Shown: positions 1 through 6,358, numbered from the stretch's first letter. The stretch is 7,414 nucleotides of DNA from an uncultured Lachnobacterium sp. (GCA_900552085.1 URYB01000129.1:1-7414); one strand, 5' to 3'. Notes: generated from the letters alone by a model not told the origin. A program made the numbers and translations.

Positions 1-1
1 G

Positions 2-352
2 ACCTGTCGGAATTCCTCTTCTGCCTTTCTTAAAACAGAGGTCGGAACCGGAGCCGCTGCCCAGGAGAAAGCTTTTCTCCATCAGAAATATATGCATCAT
101 CTGATCAGCGAATTAAAGCCAGTCCTTGCGGAAATCATCCGACAGGGTACACAGACAAATGTCATACACTGCGAACATCCCGAAGCACTGGCTGAAATTG
201 TATTGATTATATTAACGGTAAAACTGGATAATACGCTGGTTCCTTCCAGCAAAGAAGAGATTGAAGATACCATCTGTGGACTGATTTCACTTCTGGAAAA
301 AGGAACAGAGAACCCAAAGGGTTCTCTGAATTTTCTGATGGCGGAGTTGTAA
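2..352 (+). CDS. TetR-like transcriptional regulator, C-terminal part (5' end outside window)
   Basis: The reading frame is open from base 2 to the TAA at 350-352, so the N-terminal DNA-binding part lies outside the window and the ATG at 92 is probably internal. The visible 116 residues are helical and resemble the ligand-binding and dimerisation half of TetR regulators, with a segment reading ELKPVLAEIIRQGTQTNVIH, then a hydrophobic helix (EALAEIVLIILTVKLDNTLV) and a last helix ending in LISLLEKG. Such proteins normally repress a neighbouring transporter or enzyme gene, which would lie to the left of this window. The coding frame is convincing. The TetR call is moderate because the diagnostic helix-turn-helix is not visible. 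The gene converges on the toxin-antitoxin operon and shares its terminator. Confidence 0.68.
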   Translation, partial: TCRNSSSAFLKTEVGTGAAAQEKAFLHQKYMHHLISELKPVLAEIIRQGTQTNVIHCEHPEALAEIVLIILTVKLDNTLVPSSKEEIEDTICGLISLLEKGTENPKGSLNFLMAEL

Positions 353-420
353 AAATAAGCACCGGCAGAAAGTTTCTTTGAGTGATCACCTCATCTTTCT
401 GTTGGTGCTTATTTTCTGTG
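353..420 (+). terminator. Bidirectional rho-independent terminator between tetR-like gene and yoeB
   Basis: A 20-bp stem is formed by 353-372 and 395-414, with two G-T pairs as the only departures, and a 22-nt loop. It starts directly after the TAA of the TetR-like gene. On the + strand a T-rich tract follows (411-427). On the - strand the stem closes into a run of T opposite 351-355. It can therefore stop both the TetR-like transcript and the yefM-yoeB transcript coming the other way. Confidence 0.85.
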
Positions 421-458
421 TATTTTTTCCTTTTGTTAGTCTATAAAAATTTATGAAT

Positions 459-722
459 TTACTTATCACTATAATGATATCTACAGGCTAAAATATATAC
501 ATTTTCTTCATCAATTTTATATATAAACCTATCCTTATCATTTACCCGTCTAATCCAAAATCCTGCCAGATTTCCAGTCAAGGGTTCCGGTTTTCCAATA
601 CCCTGATTTCCATTTCTACAAATATCTTCTATCAGACTATTTATTTTCTTTAGCGTCTTTCTATCCTCTGTCTGCCAATAGACATAGTCTTTCCATCCAT
701 TATCCGTGAACACTTTATTCAT
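459..722 (-). CDS. yoeB: YoeB/Txe family toxin, ribosome-dependent mRNA endoribonuclease
   Basis: The 87-residue product is a typical YoeB (RelE superfamily). YoeB toxins bind the ribosome and cleave mRNA in the A site when the partner antitoxin is degraded. Family motifs visible are WKDYVYWQ near the N-terminus, GKPEPL (43-48), GFWIRR (54-59) and the terminal CRYHY (80-84). The residues used for catalysis in E. coli YoeB (Glu46, Arg65, His83, Tyr84) fall at exactly the same numbers, so the toxin looks intact. I chose the ATG at 722, not the in-frame TTG at 740: it has a GGAGGT site at 731-736 and restores the canonical numbering. The start overlaps the end of the antitoxin gene by 8 bp, which indicates translational coupling and antitoxin-first expression. 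Confidence 0.95.
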   Translation of the reverse strand: MNKVFTDNGWKDYVYWQTEDRKTLKKINSLIEDICRNGNQGIGKPEPLTGNLAGFWIRRVNDKDRFIYKIDEENVYILACRYHYSDK

Positions 723-981
723 CCGAAGATACCTCCGCAAGCTTTTTCACAGAAAAATTTCCGTTTTCAAGTTGCGCTTTTGACTCCATTAACCAATCAT
801 AATTTGCTTTATTTCCCATTACATAAACATTTTCCATCAGATTGTTATATGTCTCTTCCGATAACATAACGACATTCTTATTGTCTTTACGCGTTACAAT
901 CATTGTTTCATAATCATCCGTAACTTTATCCATATATGTTTTCATATTGTCACGTAAATTTGTATAGTTAACTGCCAGCAT
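715..981 (-). CDS. yefM: YefM antitoxin (Phd/YefM family)
   Basis: The 88-residue protein has the Phd/YefM fold signature: an N-terminal DNA-binding half starting LAVNYTNLRDNMK with TMIVTRKDNKNVVMLSEETYNNLME at about 27-51, then an acidic, probably flexible C-terminal half (LENGNFSVKKLAEVSSDE) that would wrap around the toxin. It neutralises YoeB and, in characterised systems, represses its own promoter with the toxin as co-repressor. It is the first gene of the operon. A GAGGGGG ribosome binding site lies at 989-995, 7 nt before the ATG. Its last codons contain the ribosome binding site of yoeB. Confidence 0.95.
   Translation of the reverse strand: MLAVNYTNLRDNMKTYMDKVTDDYETMIVTRKDNKNVVMLSEETYNNLMENVYVMGNKANYDWLMESKAQLENGNFSVKKLAEVSSDE
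731..736 (-). promoter_or_regulatory. Ribosome binding site of yoeB inside yefM
   Basis: GGAGGT on the - strand lies 8 nt upstream of the ATG at 722 and within the yefM coding region. It decides the toxin start in favour of 722 over the TTG at 740. Confidence 0.85.
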
Positions 982-1003
982 AAGAACACCCCCTCATAAG
1001 AAC

Positions 1004-1047
1004 GTACAGTTTTCTGTACTTTTATTATAATGTACAGTTTTCTGTAC
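1004..1047 (-). promoter_or_regulatory. Duplicated palindromic operator of yefM-yoeB
   Basis: Two identical 16-bp copies of GTACAGTTTTCTGTAC lie at 1004-1019 and 1032-1047. Each is an inverted repeat of GTACAG around TTTT. The four GTAC cores are centred 12, 16 and 12 bp apart. E. coli YefM-YoeB is known to bind neighbouring palindromes with TGTACA cores, so these are very probably the autoregulatory sites. One copy fills the promoter spacer and the other covers the predicted start of transcription. Binding is inferred, not shown. Confidence 0.85.
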
Positions 1048-1052
1048 GTCAA
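1024..1052 (-). promoter_or_regulatory. Sigma-A promoter of yefM-yoeB
   Basis: On the - strand there is TTGACG (1052-1047), a 17-bp spacer and a perfect TATAAT (1029-1024). Transcription should begin near 1017, giving a short leader before the ATG at 981. The near-consensus strength fits a promoter designed to be held down by tight repression. Confidence 0.88.
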
Positions 1053-1096
1053 GCCATTATACATTATCGTATGCAAAAGATAAAGAAACTATTTAA

Positions 1097-2029
1097 TTAT
1101 TTTCCAATAATCTCCGCTGCATCAACAAATTCATACGGCGTTTGCTGATAGACGTAATAATTGATCCAGTTTGCATACATAATATTTCCGTGTGATCTCC
1201 ACTGCAGCATTGGTCGCTGTGTCGGATCATCATCCGGATAATAGTTACATGGCAATGTGATCGGCAATCCTTTTGCGGTATCTCTCTTGTACTCACTATC
1301 CAATGTCATACGATCGTACTCTGGATGTCCCATCACAAAAATCTGGCTTCCATCCTGATTGATCACAAGAAATACCCCTGCTTCATCTGACTTGGCAAGG
1401 ATGGTGAGCTCATCATGTTTTAAGATGTCCTCTTCCCGAATCTCCGTATGACGGGAATGCGGCGCATAGAAATAATCATCAAATCCGCGGACAAGCGGAA
1501 TCTTACGATTCATCACTCTGTGACGGAAGACCCCGAATTTCTTCTGGCTCAGGTCATATTTCGGAATTCCATAATGATAATAAAGACCAGCCTGAGCTCC
1601 CCAGCAAAGGTGTAAGGTCGAAGTCACATGTTTCTTTGACCACTCCATAATTTCACAGACCTCTTTCCAGTAGTCCACTTCCTCATATTCCATCTGCTCA
1701 ACCGGCGCTCCCGTAATGATCAGTCCATCAAAATATTTCTGTCTGATTTCATCAAATGTCTGATAGAACTGGTTCAGATGACTCTTTGATGTATGGGTAG
1801 ATGCATGGGAAGCCGGAGCCATAAACGACACATCTACCTGTAATGGTGTATTCGACAATGAGCGCAGAATCTGCAGCTCGGTATCTTCTTTCAATGGCAT
1901 CAGATTCAAAATCACGATGTTGATCGGACGGATATCCTGATGCATCGCACGATTTTCATCCATTACAAATATATTTTCCTGTTCAAGGATCTCCTTTGCC
2001 GGGAGATCACTCTGTGTTCTGATTGGCAT
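1097..2029 (-). CDS. metA: Homoserine O-acetyltransferase, MetA family
   Basis: MetA activates homoserine by acylating its hydroxyl group, the first committed step from homoserine to methionine, in the cytoplasm. The 310-residue product has the family's usual length and motifs: PLKEDTELQ (45-53), TGAPVEQM (106-113), HLCWGAQAG (140-148), APHSRH (189-194) and MGHPEYDR (233-240). The catalytic residues known for the family are present: Cys142, His235 and Glu237. Residue 111 is Glu. In characterised MetA enzymes Glu111 favours acetyl-CoA and Gly111 succinyl-CoA, so I call an acetyltransferase despite the common succinyltransferase label. The ATG at 2029 is preferred over an in-frame TTG at 2095: it has GAGGAA just upstream, begins with the family's MPI, and gives canonical residue numbers. 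It lies 55 bp downstream of the ligase, so it may be co-transcribed; I see no S-box leader or terminator in the gap. Confidence 0.96.
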   Translation of the reverse strand: MPIRTQSDLPAKEILEQENIFVMDENRAMHQDIRPINIVILNLMPLKEDTELQILRSLSNTPLQVDVSFMAPASHASTHTSKSHLNQFYQTFDEIRQKYFDGLIITGAPVEQMEYEEVDYWKEVCEIMEWSKKHVTSTLHLCWGAQAGLYYHYGIPKYDLSQKKFGVFRHRVMNRKIPLVRGFDDYFYAPHSRHTEIREEDILKHDELTILAKSDEAGVFLVINQDGSQIFVMGHPEYDRMTLDSEYKRDTAKGLPITLPCNYYPDDDPTQRPMLQWRSHGNIMYANWINYYVYQQTPYEFVDAAEIIGK

Positions 2030-2032
2030 AAT

Positions 2033-2038
2033 TTCCTC
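2033..2038 (-). promoter_or_regulatory. Ribosome binding site of metA
   Basis: GAGGAA on the - strand, with its GAGG core 5 nt before the ATG at 2029, supports this start. The alternative TTG at 2095 has no comparable site. Confidence 0.75.
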
Positions 2039-2084
2039 ACTTTCTGTAGCACTCTGCTGATCTAATCCCTCAAATAGTCTGTCA

Positions 2085-4052
2085 TTACCGAACAAACTGT
2101 GCTACAAATTCATCTTCCGAAATAATTGGAATTCCAAGATCCTTCGCTTTACGGTTTTTGGACGAATTAGATTCCACATCGTTATTTACAAGATAACTGG
2201 TCTTTCCAGATACGCTTCCTGCGACTTTGCCCCCCTGGCTCTCTACATATGCTTTGAATTCATCACGATTCTTATAATGATGAACATCGCCGGTTATTAC
2301 AAACGTCATACCGACACATGTACCCTCCGAAGTATCTTTCGGTTCTACATGTTCAATGGAAAGTTCCTCTAACAAATGCGCAAGCGACATTCGATTGCTC
2401 TCTTTTGCATACCATGCGAGAATCGAATTGGAACGCTCCGCTCCGATTCCATCAATATCTTCGAATCCTTCCTGATCCTCCATCCGCTTCAAAAAAGCCT
2501 CAAATCCGATGGAACCAACAATCTTCTTTCCCGCATCCGTTCCGATCAGTGGAATGCACAGCGCAAAAATAAAATTGATCGGATGTACATTTCGGCTTTT
2601 TTCAATGGATTTATCCATATTTTTTACGGACTTTTCTCCAAATCCCTCCATCTGGCTGATCACGTCAAAGTGATCCTTCAAATGATAAATATCTGCGAAC
2701 TCATGGATATATCCCTCGTTAATAAATTTCAGCATTGTCTGAATGGAAAGTCCATCAATATCCATGCCCCATTTGCTGACAAAACGGGTGAATTTCTTTA
2801 CGTTTTTGGCTGTACAGTCCGGATTGGTACAATGCAATGTTTTCGTTCCACTGTTCTTACTGATGCGGATTTCTGTCGGCGCATGACATACCGGACATTC
2901 TTTTGGAATTTCAACCTCTCCGGCGGCATCCTTGACCGCAATACACTTTGGAATGATTTTGTTCGCCTTAATAACTTCCAAGGTACATTCTTTTCCAATT
3001 CCCAGGCGCTCAATCTCGCTGAGGTTGCAAAGGGATGCACGCGAAACCGTTGTTCCTTCGATCTGCACCGGTTCAAATACTGCTACCGGCGAAATGGTAG
3101 ATACCGCACACGACCATTCGATATAATCCAGCTTTGTCTCCACCGATTCATCCTGCCACTTAAAAGCAAAGCCCGCTCTCGTCGCATGATGTCCGGTCAC
3201 ACTGCCGGATGCCGCATAATCCGTATCATCATAACAGATAACCAGCCCGTCTACCGGCACATCCATCTGTCCATTTTCTACTTTCTTTGTCCATCGTTCA
3301 ATCGCCTCCGGAAGCATACCGGCATCTGTTGCTTCCCTGTCCACAACATTGAATCCCAGATCTTCCAGAAACTGCATGCGCTCTCCCCAGGAAAGTATCT
3401 CATCGTCCAGATGTACCAGTGTAAATGCATGAAACTTAACATGACGGTTTTTTACTTCTTCCGGATCATCCAGATTCAGGGTTCCAGATGCCAGATTTCT
3501 TGGATTGGCATATTTTTCATCATCATCCTCGATCATATCATTGATCAAAGCAAAATCCGTATAAGAGATTGCTGCCTCTCCTCGAACGACCAGATGTCCC
3601 TTATATTTTATTTTCTGCGGAAATCCACTGATGGCACCTTTCAAAAAGGTGATGTTCGTTCCGATCGTTCCATTTCCACGGGTCAGAATCTTTGTAAGTT
3701 TTCCTCCATCGTAGGTCAGCACAAGTGTCAGTCCATCCAGCTTCCAGGAAAGCCAGATTGGCCGTTCTCCTGCCCAGTCCTGCAATTCTGAAATCTGCTT
3801 GGTCTTTGCAAGCGAAAGTGCCGGATACTCATGCGCTTCCTTTTCTCCACTTCCGTCTTCTTCAAAACCTGCATTCTGTGTCGGACTATCTGCCATAATA
3901 TATCCGGTTTCCTTCTCTAAGGTAACCAGTTCATCAAACATCGCATCCCACTCATAGTTGGACATAATTTCATCCTGTCCGTTATAATATGCAGCTGATG
4001 CCTTATTTAATTGTTCTACCAGTTGTTCAATCCGTTGCTTTTTTGCTTCCAT
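2085..4052 (-). CDS. ligA: NAD-dependent DNA ligase, LigA-like, divergent
   Basis: This 655-residue enzyme seals nicks in duplex DNA using NAD+. The full LigA order is visible: domain Ia with AYYNG and DSPTQ (55-59); the nucleotidyltransferase domain with active-site Lys104 in KLDG, RGNG (125-128), RGE (157-159), ANPRN (182-186), DGLV (268-271) and Lys298 in FKW; an OB fold beginning near SPVAVFEPV (321-329); a four-cysteine zinc finger (Cys386, 389, 408, 413); helix-hairpin-helix repeats (about 430-550); and a C-terminal BRCT domain (about 578-655). Several motifs depart from standard LigA: RGNGTIGTN replaces RGDGxxGEx, HEYPALSLAKT replaces the usual HxxPMLSL, and DGLVICYDD replaces DGVVxK. 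It may be a second ligase paralogue with the main LigA elsewhere. The start overlaps the end of the pseudouridine synthase gene by 26 bp with only a weak GAGAGAG site, which suggests coupled translation. Confidence 0.93.
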   Translation of the reverse strand: MEAKKQRIEQLVEQLNKASAAYYNGQDEIMSNYEWDAMFDELVTLEKETGYIMADSPTQNAGFEEDGSGEKEAHEYPALSLAKTKQISELQDWAGERPIWLSWKLDGLTLVLTYDGGKLTKILTRGNGTIGTNITFLKGAISGFPQKIKYKGHLVVRGEAAISYTDFALINDMIEDDDEKYANPRNLASGTLNLDDPEEVKNRHVKFHAFTLVHLDDEILSWGERMQFLEDLGFNVVDREATDAGMLPEAIERWTKKVENGQMDVPVDGLVICYDDTDYAASGSVTGHHATRAGFAFKWQDESVETKLDYIEWSCAVSTISPVAVFEPVQIEGTTVSRASLCNLSEIERLGIGKECTLEVIKANKIIPKCIAVKDAAGEVEIPKECPVCHAPTEIRISKNSGTKTLHCTNPDCTAKNVKKFTRFVSKWGMDIDGLSIQTMLKFINEGYIHEFADIYHLKDHFDVISQMEGFGEKSVKNMDKSIEKSRNVHPINFIFALCIPLIGTDAGKKIVGSIGFEAFLKRMEDQEGFEDIDGIGAERSNSILAWYAKESNRMSLAHLLEELSIEHVEPKDTSEGTCVGMTFVITGDVHHYKNRDEFKAYVESQGGKVAGSVSGKTSYLVNNDVESNSSKNRKAKDLGIPIISEDEFVAQFVR

Positions 4053-4932
4053 GTGTTCTCTCTCGATCTATATTTTTGTTCACGACGGTGAATGTACCAT
4101 GAAGGCGATTCTGTGAACATTTCGTCGTATTTGCATTCTTCCGGTTTGTTTCTTTTCCCGGATTTGAATTTGCGCGCATTCGCTCATTCTGTGGTTGCTT
4201 CTTTCCCGGACGGACAGGTGCATTACTCGAAGATGCAATGAGTTCCAGAAGACGCTTGTATTCCTGTGGTGTTACATCCCGATATTTGCCCGGTTCCAAA
4301 TCCCCCAGTTCAATATTCATAATACGCACACGTACCAGTTTCTGCACACGATAACCAAAATATTCACACATACGGCGAATCTGACGGTTCAGTCCCTGTG
4401 TTAAAACAATGCGAAACTGCTTTTTGCCTGTGCGTTCCACTCTGCATTTGCGTGTTGTGGTATTCAGTTCTACGAGTGGTACCCCATTGGCCATTCCATG
4501 TAAAAAAGAATCCGTAACCGGTCGGTTCACGGTCACGATATATTCTTTTTCATGCATATTTCCGGAACGCATCATTTTATTGACAATATCCCCGTTGTTT
4601 GTCAAAAGCAGCAAACCTTCGGAATCCTTATCCAGTCTTCCTACCGGATAAATACGTTTGGGATAATTGAGATAGTCGATGACATTATTCTTCTCTCGCT
4701 TTTCTGCAGTACAGACAATTCCTGCCGGTTTATGCAAAGCAATCAGTATCATTTCCTCTTCCTTTTTCACAGGAACGCCCTGAAAGCACACCTGCTGTCC
4801 CTCCGACACACGATCGCCCATCTGTGCAATTTTTCCATCAATTGTAACATTTCCTGCCTCGATCTGACGGTCTGCTTCTCTTCTGGAGCATACCCCCGCC
4901 TCACTCAGGAATTTATTTATTCTGACTTCCAC
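4027..4932 (-). CDS. rluF: RluF/RluB-type 23S rRNA pseudouridine synthase
   Basis: The enzyme isomerises uridine to pseudouridine in rRNA. Residues 1-60 form an S4 RNA-binding domain (RINKFLSEAGVCSRREADRQI). The synthase domain follows, with ALHKPAGIV (65-73), GRLDKDSEGLLLLTN (98-112) carrying the catalytic Asp101, EKEYIVTV (128-135) and the GLNRQIRRMCEYFGY block (180-194). RIMNIEL and the NRQIRRMCE block resemble RluF, which acts on the 2604 region of E. coli 23S rRNA, more than RluB; the exact target is inferred. The start is GTG, because an in-frame TAA directly precedes it and GAGGG lies 7 nt upstream. About 68 residues after 233 form a basic, low-complexity tail rich in Asn, Lys and Arg that extends past the conserved core and overlaps the ligase start. 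Confidence 0.9.
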   Translation of the reverse strand: MEVRINKFLSEAGVCSRREADRQIEAGNVTIDGKIAQMGDRVSEGQQVCFQGVPVKKEEEMILIALHKPAGIVCTAEKREKNNVIDYLNYPKRIYPVGRLDKDSEGLLLLTNNGDIVNKMMRSGNMHEKEYIVTVNRPVTDSFLHGMANGVPLVELNTTTRKCRVERTGKKQFRIVLTQGLNRQIRRMCEYFGYRVQKLVRVRIMNIELGDLEPGKYRDVTPQEYKRLLELIASSSNAPVRPGKKQPQNERMRANSNPGKETNRKNANTTKCSQNRLHGTFTVVNKNIDRERTHGSKKATD

Positions 4933-4944
4933 TTATTTTCCCTC
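4933..4944 (-). promoter_or_regulatory. Start region of the rluF-like gene: GAGGG site and in-frame stop before a GTG start
   Basis: GAGGG on the - strand lies at 4940-4944, 7 nt before GTG (4932-4930). TAA at 4935-4933 is in frame and immediately precedes the GTG, so no earlier start is possible. Confidence 0.75.
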
Positions 4945-4950
4945 ACGTGT

Positions 4951-4986
4951 AAAAAACGCGGAGACTTCCCAGCCTCCGCTCGTTTT
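4951..4986 (-). terminator. Rho-independent terminator after the SH3-domain gene
   Basis: On the - strand GCGGAG (4979-4974) pairs with CTCCGC (4963-4958) around a 10-nt loop, and six T follow (4956-4951). An outer A-T stem with a 2-nt bulge extends it, so it could also work weakly on the + strand. It separates the SH3 gene from the rluF-like gene, which starts only 19 bp beyond it. I cannot point to a clear promoter for the downstream genes, so partial read-through or a promoter inside the SH3 gene must feed them. Confidence 0.85.
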
Positions 4987-4998
4987 TATTTTTCAGCT

Positions 4999-6312
4999 TT
5001 ATTTCACCTTTTTCAGCAGGCTACTCTTGATATATCCGGTCTGTCCCTGGAATTTTACTTTTGTCCATTCTCCACTGGTTCCAAGTTTTTTCAATTTCAC
5101 ACCAATGTCTACTTTTCCAAGAAGTTCTGCATCTGTACTTGCTTTGGCACGTACATTACAGATGTCTTTTGTCTTGACCATCCCTGTGTCAGAGCTGTCA
5201 CTTGATTTTGATGAAACTTTCTTTAAGAACTCTGTCTTAATGTATCCGGTCTGTCCCTGAAACTTAACCTTTGTCCAGTCACCTTCCGTACCAATCTTCT
5301 TTAATTTCACACCCTTGTTAACAGTTCCGATCATCTCAGAATCTGTGCTTGCCTTAGCGCGTACACGACAGATATCTTTTGTCTTAACCGTACCGGACTC
5401 CTTCTTAGTGTCTTTCTTGCTGTCATCTGACTTATTGTCATCTGCCTTTTTATCATCTTTCTTTGAATCATCCTTGGATTCTGTATTATCTTTTGAATCC
5501 TTTTTTGAATCATCCTTAGACTCTGTGTTCTCTGTCTTCTGGGTTTCTTCGGTTGTTGCCGGAGTCACATCCGTTGCATCCTCTGTATCCTGTGTTGCTG
5601 CGACAGAATCTCTCCATTTTGTCATGGCACTGCGCAATGTACCACCTACCATATTGGCAAGCTTCTCATCACTTGCAACTGCTTCATCGTATTTTGCCTG
5701 TACCTGTTTCTGTAAAGCGACTACATCATCACTCTTCTCATAATTCAGAATCAGAGAATAGAGGTTCGCATCCAGTTCTTCATCCAGGAAGTTAAAGTTA
5801 TAGGAAGAATATACATTATTGATGTATAAGTTTCCTTTTCCATCCCTCTCTACATAGAAGAAATCCATTCCCGGAGCCGGTGTATCAACCTCGTAAAATT
5901 TTAAATCATAGCATACAGAAACCAGATAGGAATCATCGGTTGCTCCCGGCATGGAATAGCATACGATATTGTCAAAACTCTCATAGTAATCCGAGAAAGT
6001 TCCGATATAACTCTTTTCATTGTCGCTCAACGGCTGAGCGAGTGGCTCAAGAGATTCCATATCTCCCGCTACATAAGCTGTATAATAATTCTTGATCAGT
6101 TCAACAAGTTCCGGATCTGCATCCTTTTTAAGCTTGCCTTCCAACTGATACTCCGTTGCCTGTGTTCCGCTTATTTCTGTTCCGGCCTGTGTGTCAGAAT
6201 TTCCATTCTTTGGTCCGGTACAATCTACTAATATTAAAACAAGTACAACAAAAATTACTGCTGCACCAATATATCGCTTATATTTTATAATAAAATCTTT
6301 TAATTGCTGCAT
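4999..6312 (-). CDS. Membrane-anchored protein with tandem C-terminal bacterial SH3 domains
   Basis: The 437-residue product has a short cytoplasmic N-terminus (about 1-13), one hydrophobic segment (about 14-30) and a long, probably extracellular part. Residues about 60-235 form an acidic mixed domain starting DPELVELIKNYYTAYVAGD, which I guess to be NTF2/SnoaL-like; no enzymatic motif is seen. Residues 240-306 are a Lys/Asp/Ser linker. Two SH3_3-type domains (308-366 and 378-436) end the protein, each with VRAKAST, WTKVKF and GQTGYIK. SH3b domains commonly bind peptidoglycan, so a wall-associated or envelope-sensing role is inferred; no hydrolase domain is present. Cys31 follows the hydrophobic segment, but Asp precedes it, so a lipoprotein site is unlikely. 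A perfect AGGAGG (6318-6323) fixes the ATG. It is transcribed alone from its own promoter and ends at a terminator. Confidence 0.9.
   Translation of the reverse strand: MQQLKDFIIKYKRYIGAAVIFVVLVLILVDCTGPKNGNSDTQAGTEISGTQATEYQLEGKLKKDADPELVELIKNYYTAYVAGDMESLEPLAQPLSDNEKSYIGTFSDYYESFDNIVCYSMPGATDDSYLVSVCYDLKFYEVDTPAPGMDFFYVERDGKGNLYINNVYSSYNFNFLDEELDANLYSLILNYEKSDDVVALQKQVQAKYDEAVASDEKLANMVGGTLRSAMTKWRDSVAATQDTEDATDVTPATTEETQKTENTESKDDSKKDSKDNTESKDDSKKDDKKADDNKSDDSKKDTKKESGTVKTKDICRVRAKASTDSEMIGTVNKGVKLKKIGTEGDWTKVKFQGQTGYIKTEFLKKVSSKSSDSSDTGMVKTKDICNVRAKASTDAELLGKVDIGVKLKKLGTSGEWTKVKFQGQTGYIKSSLLKKVK
5005..5391 (-). repeat. Tandem duplication encoding two SH3b domains
   Basis: Bases 5215-5391 and 5005-5181 encode two 59-residue units with about 45 identical positions by hand alignment. 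Residues WTKVKFQGQTGYIK are identical in both, and the DNA is also similar there (5030-5067 against 5241-5278). This suggests a fairly recent internal duplication. Confidence 0.85.
5455..5529 (-). repeat. Repeated 11-residue motif in the charged linker
   Basis: NTESKDDSKKD occurs at residues 262-272 and 276-286 of the SH3 protein, a 14-residue period, followed by further SDDSKKD-like units. The matching DNA is a degenerate short repeat that could change length by slippage or recombination. Confidence 0.75.
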
Positions 6313-6358
6313 GATATCCTCCTGCTCAATTTTCTATATAAATTTGATTTTTTCTTAT

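Noticed and set aside
2030..2084. S-box or T-box type leader ahead of metA
   Set aside because: The gap to the ligase is 55 bp, too short for either riboswitch, and no terminator hairpin is visible.
2030..2095. N-terminal extension of MetA from a TTG start
   Set aside because: The extra 22 residues have no family counterpart and no ribosome binding site, and would shift the catalytic residues away from 111, 142, 235 and 237.
2376..3791. A 471-codon open frame on the + strand
   Set aside because: It lies wholly antisense to the ligase, whose - strand frame carries every expected domain. The + strand translation is rich in Cys, His, Phe and Ile with no recognisable domain, as expected for a shadow frame.
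4552..5205. A 217-codon + strand open frame across the SH3 and rluF-like genes
   Set aside because: It is antisense to two well-supported genes and crosses their terminator; its composition is typical of a shadow frame.
5455..5529. The short DNA repeats in the SH3 linker as a possible CRISPR array or minisatellite
   Set aside because: They are degenerate, in frame and explained by the repeated Lys/Asp/Ser protein motif; there are no regular spacers.
6213..6226. Lipoprotein signal at Cys31 of the SH3 protein
   Set aside because: The residue before the cysteine is Asp, which does not fit a lipobox; an uncleaved membrane anchor is more likely.
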